Positions 1-8,850 of a stretch of 64,000 nt of DNA are shown here, one piece after another. The first letter of the stretch is position 1. Every line of letters begins with the position of its first letter. The DNA lies in the NCBI GenBank assembly GCA_021437785.1, contig JAILYB010000011.1, positions 7,254,001-7,318,000 of the forward strand, given 5' to 3'. Source of the DNA: Rhodomyrtus psidioides (lineage: Eukaryota > Streptophyta > Magnoliopsida > Myrtales > Myrtaceae). The notes beneath the pieces were generated by a model. It did not search any database. It worked only from the letters and a program-made list of their open reading frames with translations, and was not told the DNA's origin. The position numbers and the translations under genes were made by a program.

Positions 1-838
1 ATGTTAGAAGGGGTATTAAGGATTGTTCTTGGATATTTTGCTTAGAACTCCTAGTGGACAAACTTCACCGCCGAGGACCGCCGTGAGCCACGCCATTCCC
101 ACGCCTCTTATCGCCGGTCTTCTTGAAGCTTTAAGCTAGGTAAGCTTATCCTAACCCCTAGCTAAGACCTTGCGTGATGGAAAGACCGAGTGAGTGATTG
201 TTTGATGAGTTTAATGGCTAAATGGGCGAGAAACCCTAGAGGACCGAATATGTTCTTGGAAGGAGCCGAGCATGGCCGCACCTTGTAGTGCTTGTAGTGT
301 TGATTTCCTTGGTTGAAGTACGTAGTGAATATCCCTAGGTAGGAACCGAATACTCATATGTATGTGCTAGGTATGTTAGATGTGAGTTGAGCTTGGTCGA
401 AGTCATGAATTACTTGATTGATCTTAGGAGTGCTAGGAAAAGGTGTTAATTGGCAACCTACCGCGTAAAAAGAACCTATTGGCCATTCTTTGTGTTCGGC
501 CGTGGACTATAGGATGAGATTACGGGATTAAAACGACACCATGATTATGATTGACGGCCGTACGAGAGTAATTAATGCATTTTGTGACCTTGCCGATTGA
601 TTGATCCCATGACTTTGTGACACGGCCGAATGTTTATAGTAATGATTGATGAGCGATATATTATGAGGTATGACTTGATCGTGAAGTATGGCAATGGCCT
701 TGATTGATTGTGAGGTGAGGCTATGCCGCGATGCGGAGTTGTAAGTTGAAACGGCCGAGTGGTCCTTGTATGGATGATATGCACATATGATTGTTTTATG
801 CTATAATTGGTTGAATTATAAGCCTATGTGCATATATT

Positions 839-996
839 GCCCTGATGCGTTAAACGCGGGGTTTAGTGATATCCTGATACGTTAAACGCGGGATAGACCT
901 GAGGCGTTAAACGCGGGTCATGACATGGCATCGGAAACCTGAGGCGTTAAACGCGGGTTCCTTGATTTATTAAGCCTGAGGCGTTAAACGCGGGCT
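839..996 (+). repeat. Array of five 24-nt hairpin units in U3 of LTR1
   Basis: Five copies of the core CCTGAGGCGTTAAACGCGGG (or CCTGATGCG/CCTGATACG variants) at 839-862, 871-894, 896-919, 936-959 and 973-996. The two bases on each side of the core differ between copies but always pair: GC/GT (one G-U), AT/AT, GA/TC, AA/TT and AG/CT. Inside the core GCGTT and AACGC are also inverted. The array ends about 260 bp upstream of the promoter block, a position that could act as enhancer in DNA or as a 3' UTR structure in the element RNA. Confidence 0.8.
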
Positions 997-1249
997 CTGC
1001 CATGAGTATTACGATCGTAATAAGTATATACTTATGTATATATATATATATGCAAGCTATCCTTTATATTATGTGATGTTAAGTGCCAAGGTACGAAAGC
1101 CAAGCCTAGTCTAGATTGGTGAGTTACATGACAATGCATGCCTTGATTGTGTCATTATGTGCCTATTCGTCTGTCTTCGCATGACTGGTCATTGCTTGTG
1201 CCTGGGTGTGTCTGGAAGTCCCGAGTGCCTAGCTTAGGGTTAGGACTAG

Positions 1250-1296
1250 CTTATTGAGTTTATCTTACCCCGTCGTGGGACCCACCTTTCAGACCC
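1250..1296 (+). promoter_or_regulatory. Conserved LTR promoter block (LTR1)
   Basis: GCTTATTGAGTTTATCTTA followed by CCCCGTCGTGGGACCC and CTTTCAG. All twelve LTRs in the window share this block, usually as GAGAT-(TATA-like)-ATCTC next to CCCCGTCGTGGGAC. The TATA-like centre and the strong conservation suggest the core promoter and start of R. The following CTTTCAG resembles a splice acceptor. Both roles are inferred. Confidence 0.5.
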
Positions 1297-1308
1297 CAAG
1301 CCTTGACC

Positions 1309-1866
1309 ATGCCGTCGCCAGCTTTTGGGGTGCCAGTGAGGACCGACAGTTACGTTACTGAGTACCCAGTGGGCGAGGATGATGTTTTTATTTATGAGCG
1401 TAGCACTGTCTGGGTGGAGGACGGGACAGACCACTGGAGGCCAGATAGGTACCCAGCATGGTGGTATCGAGACGACGTCGCTACTTGGGGGCCTCTGAGA
1501 TCTTTTGACGTGCCTTGGGATATCCTTGAGGAGCAGGACCCGATGATTGCATGCCCGCCCGATGGCGAGATTTCTGATCCGATGACCGGCCTCGAGCCAG
1601 GTATGGGCCTCCCGACTGCATAGCCACCGCATCCCGATACAGATGGCGAGGTCATCGAGCCCTCTGATGTCGACGACGTTCCCATGGAGGAGGCGGGGTT
1701 CGAGTGGGAGATTGTAGGCGCCGAGGGCGAGCCTATGGACTTAGGATCCGATTCAGAAGAGGAAGACATCCCAGTGTGTTCCGAGTCGGAGCCAGAAGAA
1801 GAAGTCCCAGCGGAGCCTCAGCCGGGCGATTGGGTAGAGTACCATCCAGCGGCCGGTGTCGCCTGA
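1309..1866 (+). pseudogene. Acidic LTR-encoded reading frame, one in-frame stop
   Basis: From the first ATG (1309) the frame runs 186 codons to TGA (1864-1866), broken only by TAG at 1621-1623 (codon 105). The predicted protein is acidic and tryptophan-rich; its second part is dominated by Glu, Asp and Pro. I do not recognise a family. The first ~80 residues align without gaps to frames at the same position in LTR F and LTR I: STVWVEDG with SVIWVDEG, PAWWYRDD with EAWTFRDG, then GPL and VP-D-L. Many of the differing codons are synonymous or conservative, as expected for past selection on protein. It starts about 30 bp after the promoter block, so it would be the first frame on the element transcript. 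No signal peptide or membrane segment is seen. It could be a captured host fragment or an accessory protein of the element. Confidence 0.5.
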
Positions 1867-2236
1867 TCCATCAGCAGCGAGCCTGTCTTTTAGGCCTTGT
1901 AGCGACCTTTGACTTTTGGAGTATCCCTTATGACAGTGATGCGTGTTCCTTAGTAGATGTCTCTTTTTGAGTAGGCTAACCCTTTTCCTCTAGCCCTAGT
2001 TATCTTTAGTAGATCTTGTGTATTTTGTAAAACCGAATGTTTGTGGTGTAATAGTTAAGTGTCTATTTTCCTCAAGTCGTCTTATTGTCTTATGCATGGA
2101 GTTATGTATGTCGCTTCCGTATGTGCATATGAGTCTCATTAGCTAGTGCGATAATTTGGATCCTGGGTAAGAGACTAAACAGTTTGGCAGTAAGGCGATG
2201 TTGCGCGCGAGGAAAGGACTCGGGGCGTGACATCCC

Positions 2237-2440
2237 CACTTGGCACTTAAGTGATCGTTTTTTCTCCGATTTGGCATTTAAGTGATCCAAAAAATGAACA
2301 CTTTAGTGTCAATTTCGACGAAAAAAGGATCACTATAGTGCACTTGGCACTTAAGTGACCGTTTTTCTCCGATTTGGCACTTAAGTGATCTAAAAAAAAA
2401 ATATTGGCACTAAAGTGATATCCGTACACAAATATTGGCA
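2237..2440. repeat. 104-bp tandem repeat rich in CACTTAAGTG palindromes
   Basis: Two units beginning CACTTGGCAC at 2237 and 2341 (period 104; the second is incomplete). Each contains GGCACTTAAGTGA motifs separated by CTCCGATT, and the first also has the related CACTTTAGTG and CACTATAGTG. It lies between the end of LTR1 and the pol relic. It could be a small non-autonomous element or part of a copia untranslated region; no termini or target duplication were identified. Confidence 0.6.
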
Positions 2441-2447
2441 CTTCTGC

Positions 2448-3768
2448 TATGCTTTTGCTAAAAAAGAAAAGATCGACCATGATGAGACATATGCCCCAGT
2501 AGCAAGATTGGAATCTATCAGGCTACTTCTTGCATATGTTTGCTATCATGACTTCAAGCTATATCAAATGGATATCAAGAGTGCATTCTTGAATGATTAT
2601 ATCAAGGAGGAAGTTTATGTTGAACAACCTCTAGGTTTTGAAGATCTTAAGAACTCAAATCGTGTGTACAGACTGAAGAAAGCCTTTTATGGACTCAACC
2701 AAGTATCACGAGCTTGGTATGAAAGGTTAAGTAATTTTCTTACCAATAAAGGTTTGGAGAAAGGTAAAGTTGACACAACTTTATTTACCAAAATGGAAGG
2801 TAACGAGATCTTACTTTTCCAGATTTATGTAGATAATATTACACTTGGTTCATTTAATGAAAATCTTTGCAAGAGTTTCTCTCAGATCATGCATAATGAG
2901 TTTGAGATGAGCATGATGAGAGAACTTACCTTCCTCCAAGGACTACAAGTCAAACAGATTGAACAAGGCACATTCATACATCAAGAGAAATATTCTCTTG
3001 AATTGGTGAAGAAGTTTGGTCAGAAAAATTGCAAAAAAACTGAATCACCAATGTCTTCTTCATCCAAGCTAGACAGGGATGAACATGGCAAACGGGTTGA
3101 TCAGAAGCTATACAGGAGCATGATCGGTTCACTACTATATCTTAGTGCTTCTAGACTTGATATTATTTTTAATGTGTGTATGTGTGCTAGATTCAATTAG
3201 ATCCTAAAGAATCACATCTTACTGCATTCAAAAGAATCACCAAATACATAAGAACTAATCCTAAGGATTGTGGTATCCTAAGACGTCAGATCTTATATTA
3301 CATGGCTATGCAGATGCTAATCTTGAAGGCTGTAAGATAGACAGAAAAAGTACTTCAGGCACATGCCAACTTCTGGGATCAATGATGATGTCTTGGTTCT
3401 CCAAGAAGCAAAACATTGTGTCTTTTTCAACGGCAGAAACTGATTATGTTGCATTAGGAAGTTGCTGTGCTCAAATCCTATGGATGAAGCAACAATTGAA
3501 GGACTTTGGTGTTCAAGCTCACAATATGGAAATCAAATGTGACAACACAAGTGCTATCAACCTTACAAAGAATCCAATACTGCACTCACGAGCTAAGCAT
3601 ATTGAAATCAAACATCATTTTATTCGTGATCATGTGCATAATGGTGATGTTAGCATTCAATTTGTTGATTCAAAACATCAATTAGCTGACATATTCACCA
3701 AGCTACTTGATAAAAACACATTTGAATATATCAAACAAGAATTTGGTATTACTGTTATGCCTGTTTGA
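2448..3768 (+). pseudogene. Ty1/copia (Sirevirus-like) RT-RNase H relic
   Basis: C-terminal part of a copia polyprotein, truncated at its 5' end; gag, protease and integrase are absent. RT motifs are DETYAPVARLE, YQMDIKSAFLN and, at the catalytic site, YVDN instead of the usual YVDD. FEMSMMRELTFLQGLQVKQ and ARFN resemble Sirevirus/Maximus RT. The frame stops at 3198-3200. The connection segment (DPKESHL...) continues in another frame and a second shift near 3268 leads into RNase H (WYPKTSDL, GCKIDRKSTSGTCQLLGS, VSFSTAETDYVALGSCCAQ, and the end motif HQLADIFTKLL). The stop codon is at 3766-3768. Two frameshifts and the altered YVDD make it non-functional. The lineage comes from remembered motif patterns and was not searched. 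Confidence 0.88.
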
Positions 3769-4361
3769 GCTATTATTTAGACGGAAAAATTTGGTTCTGA
3801 GCATATTACAATATTTGAAAGAAGTAAAGAAGTGCCAAAGTTTCATCTGAAGAAGCTCAATAACTACAAAGAGCTCAGAACTTAAAGCGTCATATGAAGA
3901 TGACATCTTCTGAGTGGAAAAGACTAAAGGTTTGATCATTTAAATTTTTGACGCGTAAGTAGTTATTTTTTTTGCAACAAATATGGTACGTACCATCACA
4001 ATCTCTCTAAATATTGTGTAAATATTGTGATTGTGTTGATTGTGCTGATTTCCTTGATTGAATTGATAGAATATATGTTTTCCAAAATTAACTTATTCTC
4101 AAATATTCCTTTCAAGACGGTTTCCAAAAATTCCTTTTAAAAAGAGGGACAAAACCTCATAACTCTGAACCGTCGTCTCCTTCAAAACATTCTAAGGAAG
4201 TTTTCCGCCACTTTACACTCAAATCCTCCCAAAACCAGTTCCTCGACCTAATCCTCACTGAAACCCTAATTCTCTCGACCATCTCCAAAGAATGACAATG
4301 GCACCCAAGGTTCCACTAGTGAAGAAAAACTCCATCGATAGATTCTCGATGATCTAGTTGA
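3769..4361 (+). other. Non-coding stretch downstream of copia pol relic
   Basis: AT-rich sequence without a convincing gene or LTR. From about 4105 it becomes C-rich, like a 5' leader (ACCCTAATTCTCTCGACC), followed by a short ATG frame at 4292 that stops after about 22 codons. Sireviruses often have an extra frame after pol, so this may be what remains of one; that is inference only. No 3' LTR of the copia element is visible. Confidence 0.35.
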
Positions 4362-4469
4362 CATGAATTGCAAGGCCCCAAAATGGCAAGCAATGCTCCA
4401 ACCTCCTACGACCTCACCAAATCACCCAGGAAAGATGAAACAAAGAAAAGGGAAGAGGAAGCAAAAAAG

Positions 4470-4669
4470 TTTTTTTTTGATAACCGAGGTGTCTGGACCA
4501 GCTTGTTCGCACCTCAACTATTCCTCGGGGGAGACGAGCACAACAACCCACCGTCATGGCCCCCCACTTAAATCACAAGTGCTCAGCTGGGGAATCGAAC
4601 TTGGGACCAGTGCGCCTAACCACATAATCCCAAGTGCGCCTTAACCAACTGAGCTACCCATAGATGGGT
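4470..4669 (-). mobile_element. tRNA-derived SINE
   Basis: A 200-bp minus-strand insertion. Its head resembles a tRNA gene, with A box TAGCTCAGTTGG (4645-4656) and B box GTTCGATTCC (4591-4600), 44 bp apart. An unrelated body follows, ending in an A-tail seen as a T-run from 4470. Both sides carry a 15-bp target duplication: GAGGAAGCAAAAAAG (4455-4469) and GAGGAAGCACAAAAG (4670-4684), one mismatch. This is the layout of a SINE mobilised by a LINE-type endonuclease. The family was not identified. Confidence 0.88.
4591..4656 (-). promoter_or_regulatory. Internal RNA polymerase III promoter of the SINE (A and B boxes)
   Basis: A box TAGCTCAGTTGG at 4645-4656 and B box GTTCGATTCC at 4591-4600 on the minus strand, both close to the eukaryotic tRNA consensus. 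The intervening sequence does not form a good tRNA cloverleaf, so this is not a tRNA gene. Confidence 0.8.
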
Positions 4670-4771
4670 GAGGAAGCACAAAAGTTTGTAGCAGGAATCA
4701 CTATTCAAGGATCTTCCGAATCAGTAGAAAGAAGAAAAAAGAAGCTTCAGGGTTGCCTCACAAAATGGTAA

Positions 4772-4995
4772 TCCGAACCCCCGAGGAAAATGCTAATCTT
4801 AGGGGTTTGACAAATGTGATTAAAGGAATGAGAATGCAGAGTAGGCCTGATAGTGATATTCTTGAGTTTGTGCGACTGAATGGATTCTATGATTGTGACA
4901 TACTGTGCATCTGTGGCGGACTTCATCTCCGACCTTGTTTCTTGCAATTATAGTAGGCATTTCGTTCTTTGAACTACTCTAAGCACGGTCACAAT
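4772..4995. other. Unassigned sequence left of the hAT element
   Basis: No gene, LTR terminus or repeat recognised. A 66-codon frame at 4753-4953 on the plus strand shows no recognisable motif. The last eight bases (GTCACAAT, 4988-4995) are the left target duplication of the hAT element. Confidence 0.4.
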
Positions 4996-7916
4996 TAGAC
5001 ATGGCCGGTTCCGTGGAACTGCCGGTTTCGGTTCAGGAACCGGCGGTTCCGGTTCCGCCAAAAGGTGGAACCGACCGGTTCCGGTTCCGAATTTTTAATT
5101 TTATTTTTAAAATAATAAAATAAAATTAATAAATTACAAATTATAATTAAATTGTACATTGTAATAAAATTTGGAAAAAGAGAGAGAGAATGAATGGGTT
5201 TGAACTTAATGAATTATCATTAAGCACATACATATCTTCTTGGGGATAGAAGAATCAAAGCCCATGTAGTTCTCTTACCTTTGGTAACCCCCAACTTACC
5301 TCATCGTCAATCGTCGCTACCCGTTGTGGTGGTGGTAGTATCTCCACAGTCATCACTGAAGAATTTGTGTTCTCGATCCAGCTCTTGTTGGCGAAATTTA
5401 GCCTTTGTCCAATCATCGACACAAGCTTGATACTCCACACTTTCCGGACTTAATCTTGAACGGCGAGGTCCAAAATTAATCCTCCAGCACTAAATGCTTG
5501 TTCAACCGCCATTGTTGAAGAAGGCGTCACTAATATTTGTTTCGCGTTGAGGGAGAGAACTGGAAATTGAGTTGAATGATTCTTCCACCACTCAAGAATC
5601 TTGAAATCTGCGTTGTTTTCTGAATCGCTAAACTCAAAAGAAATTGTTAAATAGTTTTCTAATTCGGAAATACTACCTGTTGAAGTCCCTTTATGTTTTT
5701 TTTTGCCTAGTCTTGAGCATTTTATACCCTCTACTAAGTAGTGAAATACCCGCATCACTTTCTGAGAAATATGCTGGGCAGATTCATATCCACTGTCGCT
5801 TAAACCATATCTATTGCAAAATTCATTATATAATGCTACTATAGCTTCTTTAACATCTACTTGTATAATTGAAATATTTATTACTTTATCCAAATGTAAA
5901 CAATCATAATAATAAGCAGTCAGATAATCTAATAAACCATCTAATTTAGTACGTGGATCGAAAACAATACCAACTAAATAGACAAGAGGAATGTTCAAAT
6001 AATAAATAAACCATTTTTCTTGCATTACTAAAATACTCGAAGCTAAGTCAGTATCTTTTTCATATGCATTAAAAACATTAGCAATATTAACGCACTCTAT
6101 TAAAAATAAATGCGTAGTAGGATAATAAATACCAGATAAAGTTTTAGTAGCATCATTAAAAATTTTCAAACAATCTAATTTTTTTTTTACAAACGTCCCA
6201 ATGTTGCGGAAGTAAAGCAATATCGGGAACAATATTTGAAATAAATGAACATAATAAATCTTTGTAATCAAAAGTTTGTAGAAGCATCTTGTAGGTAGAA
6301 TTCCAACGAGTCGGAACATCTTTTGGAAACCTTCTTGCCGTTCTGCTATTTTCTTTACAAAATTTTCCCCACGCCTTCATAAGTTGAGGGCGGCTCCATA
6401 AAAATCTAATTGCACTATTTATTGGGTGGAGAGAAGTTACAAGAATTCGTAAACCATCTTGAACACGTAAATTCAAAACATGACAAGCACATCTAATGTG
6501 AAAAAATTGTCCGCCAAAAGAGGGTTTACACATTTTTTCTAACTCGGGAATGGAAGCAGTATTTGCAGCGGCATTATCAAAACCAATTGAAAAAACTTTA
6601 TTAATCAAACCATATTCTTCTAAAACTTGTCTAATTATTCTATAAATATTATGGGCCGTATGCCTTTTAGGAAAAAATCGAAATGCAAGAAGTCTTTTTT
6701 GAATAACCCAATCATCACCTATCTAATGGCACGTGATACCCATATAAGAATCAATATTCCAAGAATCACTCCAAATATCACTACCTATATGTACACGTCC
6801 TTTGAATCCTTCAAAAAACGTTTTCAATTTATTTTTTCGATCTTTATAAACTCGTTTAAGTTCGCGTTTAAGAGTAGTTTTCGGAACAGATGGTGCTTGC
6901 GGAACCAGCGCAGTGTTTACCAAATATCTAAAATTAAAATTTTCACCAGTATTAAACGGAGCATGCTCAAGGGAAACATATTCAGCTAATGTTTCTTTAT
7001 AAAGTGCATTAGTGAAACGGAATAAAGGATGATGGTTAGGATTGGCGAACCCGGAAATTTGTTGTTGGCTAGTGTCGATCCCCACTTGCGTTGGATGTTT
7101 TTTCGTCAAATGCCGACGAAATGTTCCATAGCCATCTCCTTTACCAAGTTTATATTTTTGCGGACAATATTTACAGCTTATATCAAATTTACCTTTATTT
7201 TCATTCCACACTTTGTCAAAGTGTAGCCATAAGTCGGATTCTCGGCTCTTCCGTGCCGGCTCATTTGGTATCGACGATCCTTCGACACCAGTGGTAGTGG
7301 CAGTAGGAGGATAAAGATTTTCTTGCGTTGCGACGTGCTCGACGTCAGGATTGGGAACATCGTCGTCTTCCCAACATGCATATTCACGAGGATCATATTC
7401 ATGAACAGGAAAATCGGATTCTCCCATCTCTATCGGGCTCTTTCCCTTTCTAGTATTTCTGCTTCCACTTGCCATTTTTTTGAGAGAATTGATCGGAAAG
7501 TTGATTCAAAGAATTGAGACGGAATTCAGAGAGAATATCAGATCGAGAGAATTTGACTTGAGAGTTGATATTTGAGAATATTGGAGAGAATTGAGAGAAA
7601 TTGTGAGAAAAATAAAGATGGATTGTGAGGTTTTTATAGAGTTTTTTTTTTAAAAAAGGAAAATTCGCAACGAGCCGAGGCCAACGGTCCTCGGCCCGTT
7701 GGGGAAGAGCCAACGGCTCTTCCCGAGGGGGGGCCGGGGGCCCACTGCCCCCCACGCCACGCGCCCCCCCCTTTTTTTTTGGCCGGGTCGGAACCGGAAC
7801 CGGCCCTTGAAGGCTGGTTCCGGTTCCGGTTCGGGCCCGTGGGCCCGGTCAACGGGCCGGTTCCGGGCCGATCAACGGGCCGGTTCCGGGTCCACGGGCC
7901 CAAATGGCCATGTCTA
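4996..7916 (-). mobile_element. hAT (Ac-like) DNA transposon, complete but inactive
   Basis: A 2,921-bp element with 11-bp terminal inverted repeats TAGACATGGCC (4996-5006) and GGCCATGTCTA (7906-7916). The 8-bp target duplication typical of hAT flanks it: GTCACAAT (4988-4995) and GTCGCAAT (7917-7924), one mismatch. Both subterminal regions are packed with GGTTCC/GGAACC and CCGGTTCCGG motifs (5007-5095 and 7790-7895), probable transposase-binding repeats. It carries one broken minus-strand transposase gene. Confidence 0.93.
5307..7475 (-). pseudogene. hAT transposase (BED zinc finger, RNase H-like, dimerisation domain), broken
   Basis: The gene begins at ATG 7473-7475. An acidic N-terminus is followed by a BED-type zinc finger (C101, C104, H122, H127). 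The RNase H-like fold is marked by SDIWSDSW, GFDNAAANT, the RCACHVLNL segment and PTRWNSTY. The C-terminal hAT dimerisation region shows WWKNHSTQFPVLS and SSTMAVEQAFSAGG. Three lesions are visible: TAG at 6723-6725 where related transposases have Trp after CH; a one-base shift in the ten-T run at 6179-6188; and another near 5466-5471, just after LILD. The original frame then ends at TGA 5307-5309. The transposase would normally bind the subterminal repeats and cut and paste the element in the nucleus; this copy cannot. Confidence 0.92.
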
Positions 7917-7924
7917 GTCGCAAT

Positions 7925-8850
7925 CCTTTTTTGTGTCAATTTTGTATAAACCCTCGCCTCTGAGCCCCGAAAATCCTCTTGCCATTATTGATCCGGTCGA
8001 AGCTTCCCTAGCTCAAGCTAGCCTAAACTAGGTCAATCGGACCTGAAGGTGAGTATTTTGAACCTCATTCGAAGCTTCTCTGTGAATGAATTAGCCTGAA
8101 ATGCCTTGCTTTGCTTGATTGAGATGGCATGCTTATGTACTGTGTAAGCTTCGTCTTCTTAATTCTGTGGATGAAATTGTATGATTCTGCGATATGTTGT
8201 GCGCGACGTTGAGACGAGTTGATTGGCGCCGGGCTTGTGCAATTCCGTTGAGGTATCACCGTTGGATCGTCTCCAGAGGTTTTCAGCCGTTCATTTAGTC
8301 GTAGTCGAGAGGTTGAAGACGACGCATATGTGGCAGGTCAGTGAGTCAAAGGTCTAGGTGGCAACACGTGATTGGTCTACATAGATGCTGAGTTGGTTCA
8401 ACCGTTAGTTTGTTAGGTTGAGTCAGCTTAGATCGAACGGCTAGGATAAATCAAGTCAAATAATTAGTAGCCGTCCGATTAATAATTAGGATATTAGAAA
8501 TTAGCTTAAAAATCAAGAAATAAAAAGTACAGAAACGGTGCCGTTTAGGTTAGTAGTCGAGTGGCGTCGTTTAGGTTAGTGAGGATGGACGGTCTGGATT
8601 AGGTCTTGACTTTTAATCATAGCCATAGGTTTAAGTAATCAGATTTGACGGCTGAGGAGTAGTCAGCTTCTGATCTGAGCCGTAGGCTTTAGTCAGCTAA
8701 TCCTAAGGCCGTGGTTCAATAGGAACCGTCGGATTAAATCAGAATATTCGAAAATTAGAAAAACTTGACACGGCGTCGTTTTGGAGTGGCTGGTCGCGCG
8801 GGTCCGGGTCTGGGCCGGGTTCCGACCTGAGTGGGTCGGGTCGACCCGGT
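7925..8850. other. Unassigned sequence between hAT and the second-family LTR
   Basis: No coding region recognised. It contains repeated phrases such as CGTCGGATTA-like and GACGGTCTGGATTAGG-like stretches and a GC-rich tract GGTCGGGTCGACCCGGTCGG around 8835-8855. It may be the left part of the LTR that ends at 10125, but its start could not be fixed. Confidence 0.35.

Larger units (their letters stand above)
1..2232 (+). mobile_element. Ty3/gypsy (Tekay/Del-like) LTR, 3' part, plus orientation (LTR1)
   Basis: The 3' end of a long terminal repeat whose left part lies outside the window. It ends in CGGGGCGTGACA at 2221-2232, the terminus shared (often as its reverse complement) by the other LTRs here. 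From left to right it holds a hairpin array (839-996), a (TA)n tract (1037-1051), the family promoter block with CCCCGTCGTGGGAC (about 1268-1281), and an acidic reading frame (1309-1866). After TCCCC (2233-2237) the expected PBS is missing and unrelated repeats begin, so this is either a solo LTR or an element deleted right after its LTR. The family is assigned by comparison with the copies that have PBS and purine tract. Confidence 0.85.
4362..4771 (+). pseudogene. Short lysine/glutamate-rich frame interrupted by a SINE
   Basis: A frame open from 4362 to the SINE boundary at 4469 (ending EEEAKK) resumes exactly in the duplicated target at 4670 (EEAQKFVAGITIQ) and stops at TAA 4769-4771. Without the SINE and one duplicate the frame is about 65 codons. 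No domain is recognised. It lies downstream of the Sirevirus-like pol relic and may belong to that element's post-pol frame. The coding evidence is limited to the open frame surviving across the insertion. Confidence 0.3.

Noticed and set aside
4591..4669. A tRNA gene on the minus strand
   Set aside because: A and B boxes are good, but the sequence between them does not give a proper cloverleaf, and the unit continues into a 200-bp body with A-tail and target duplication. It is a SINE head.
7634..7939. Glycine/arginine-rich frames at the right end of the hAT element
   Set aside because: They are read from the GC-rich subterminal GGTTCC/GGGCCC repeats and run across the transposon boundary.
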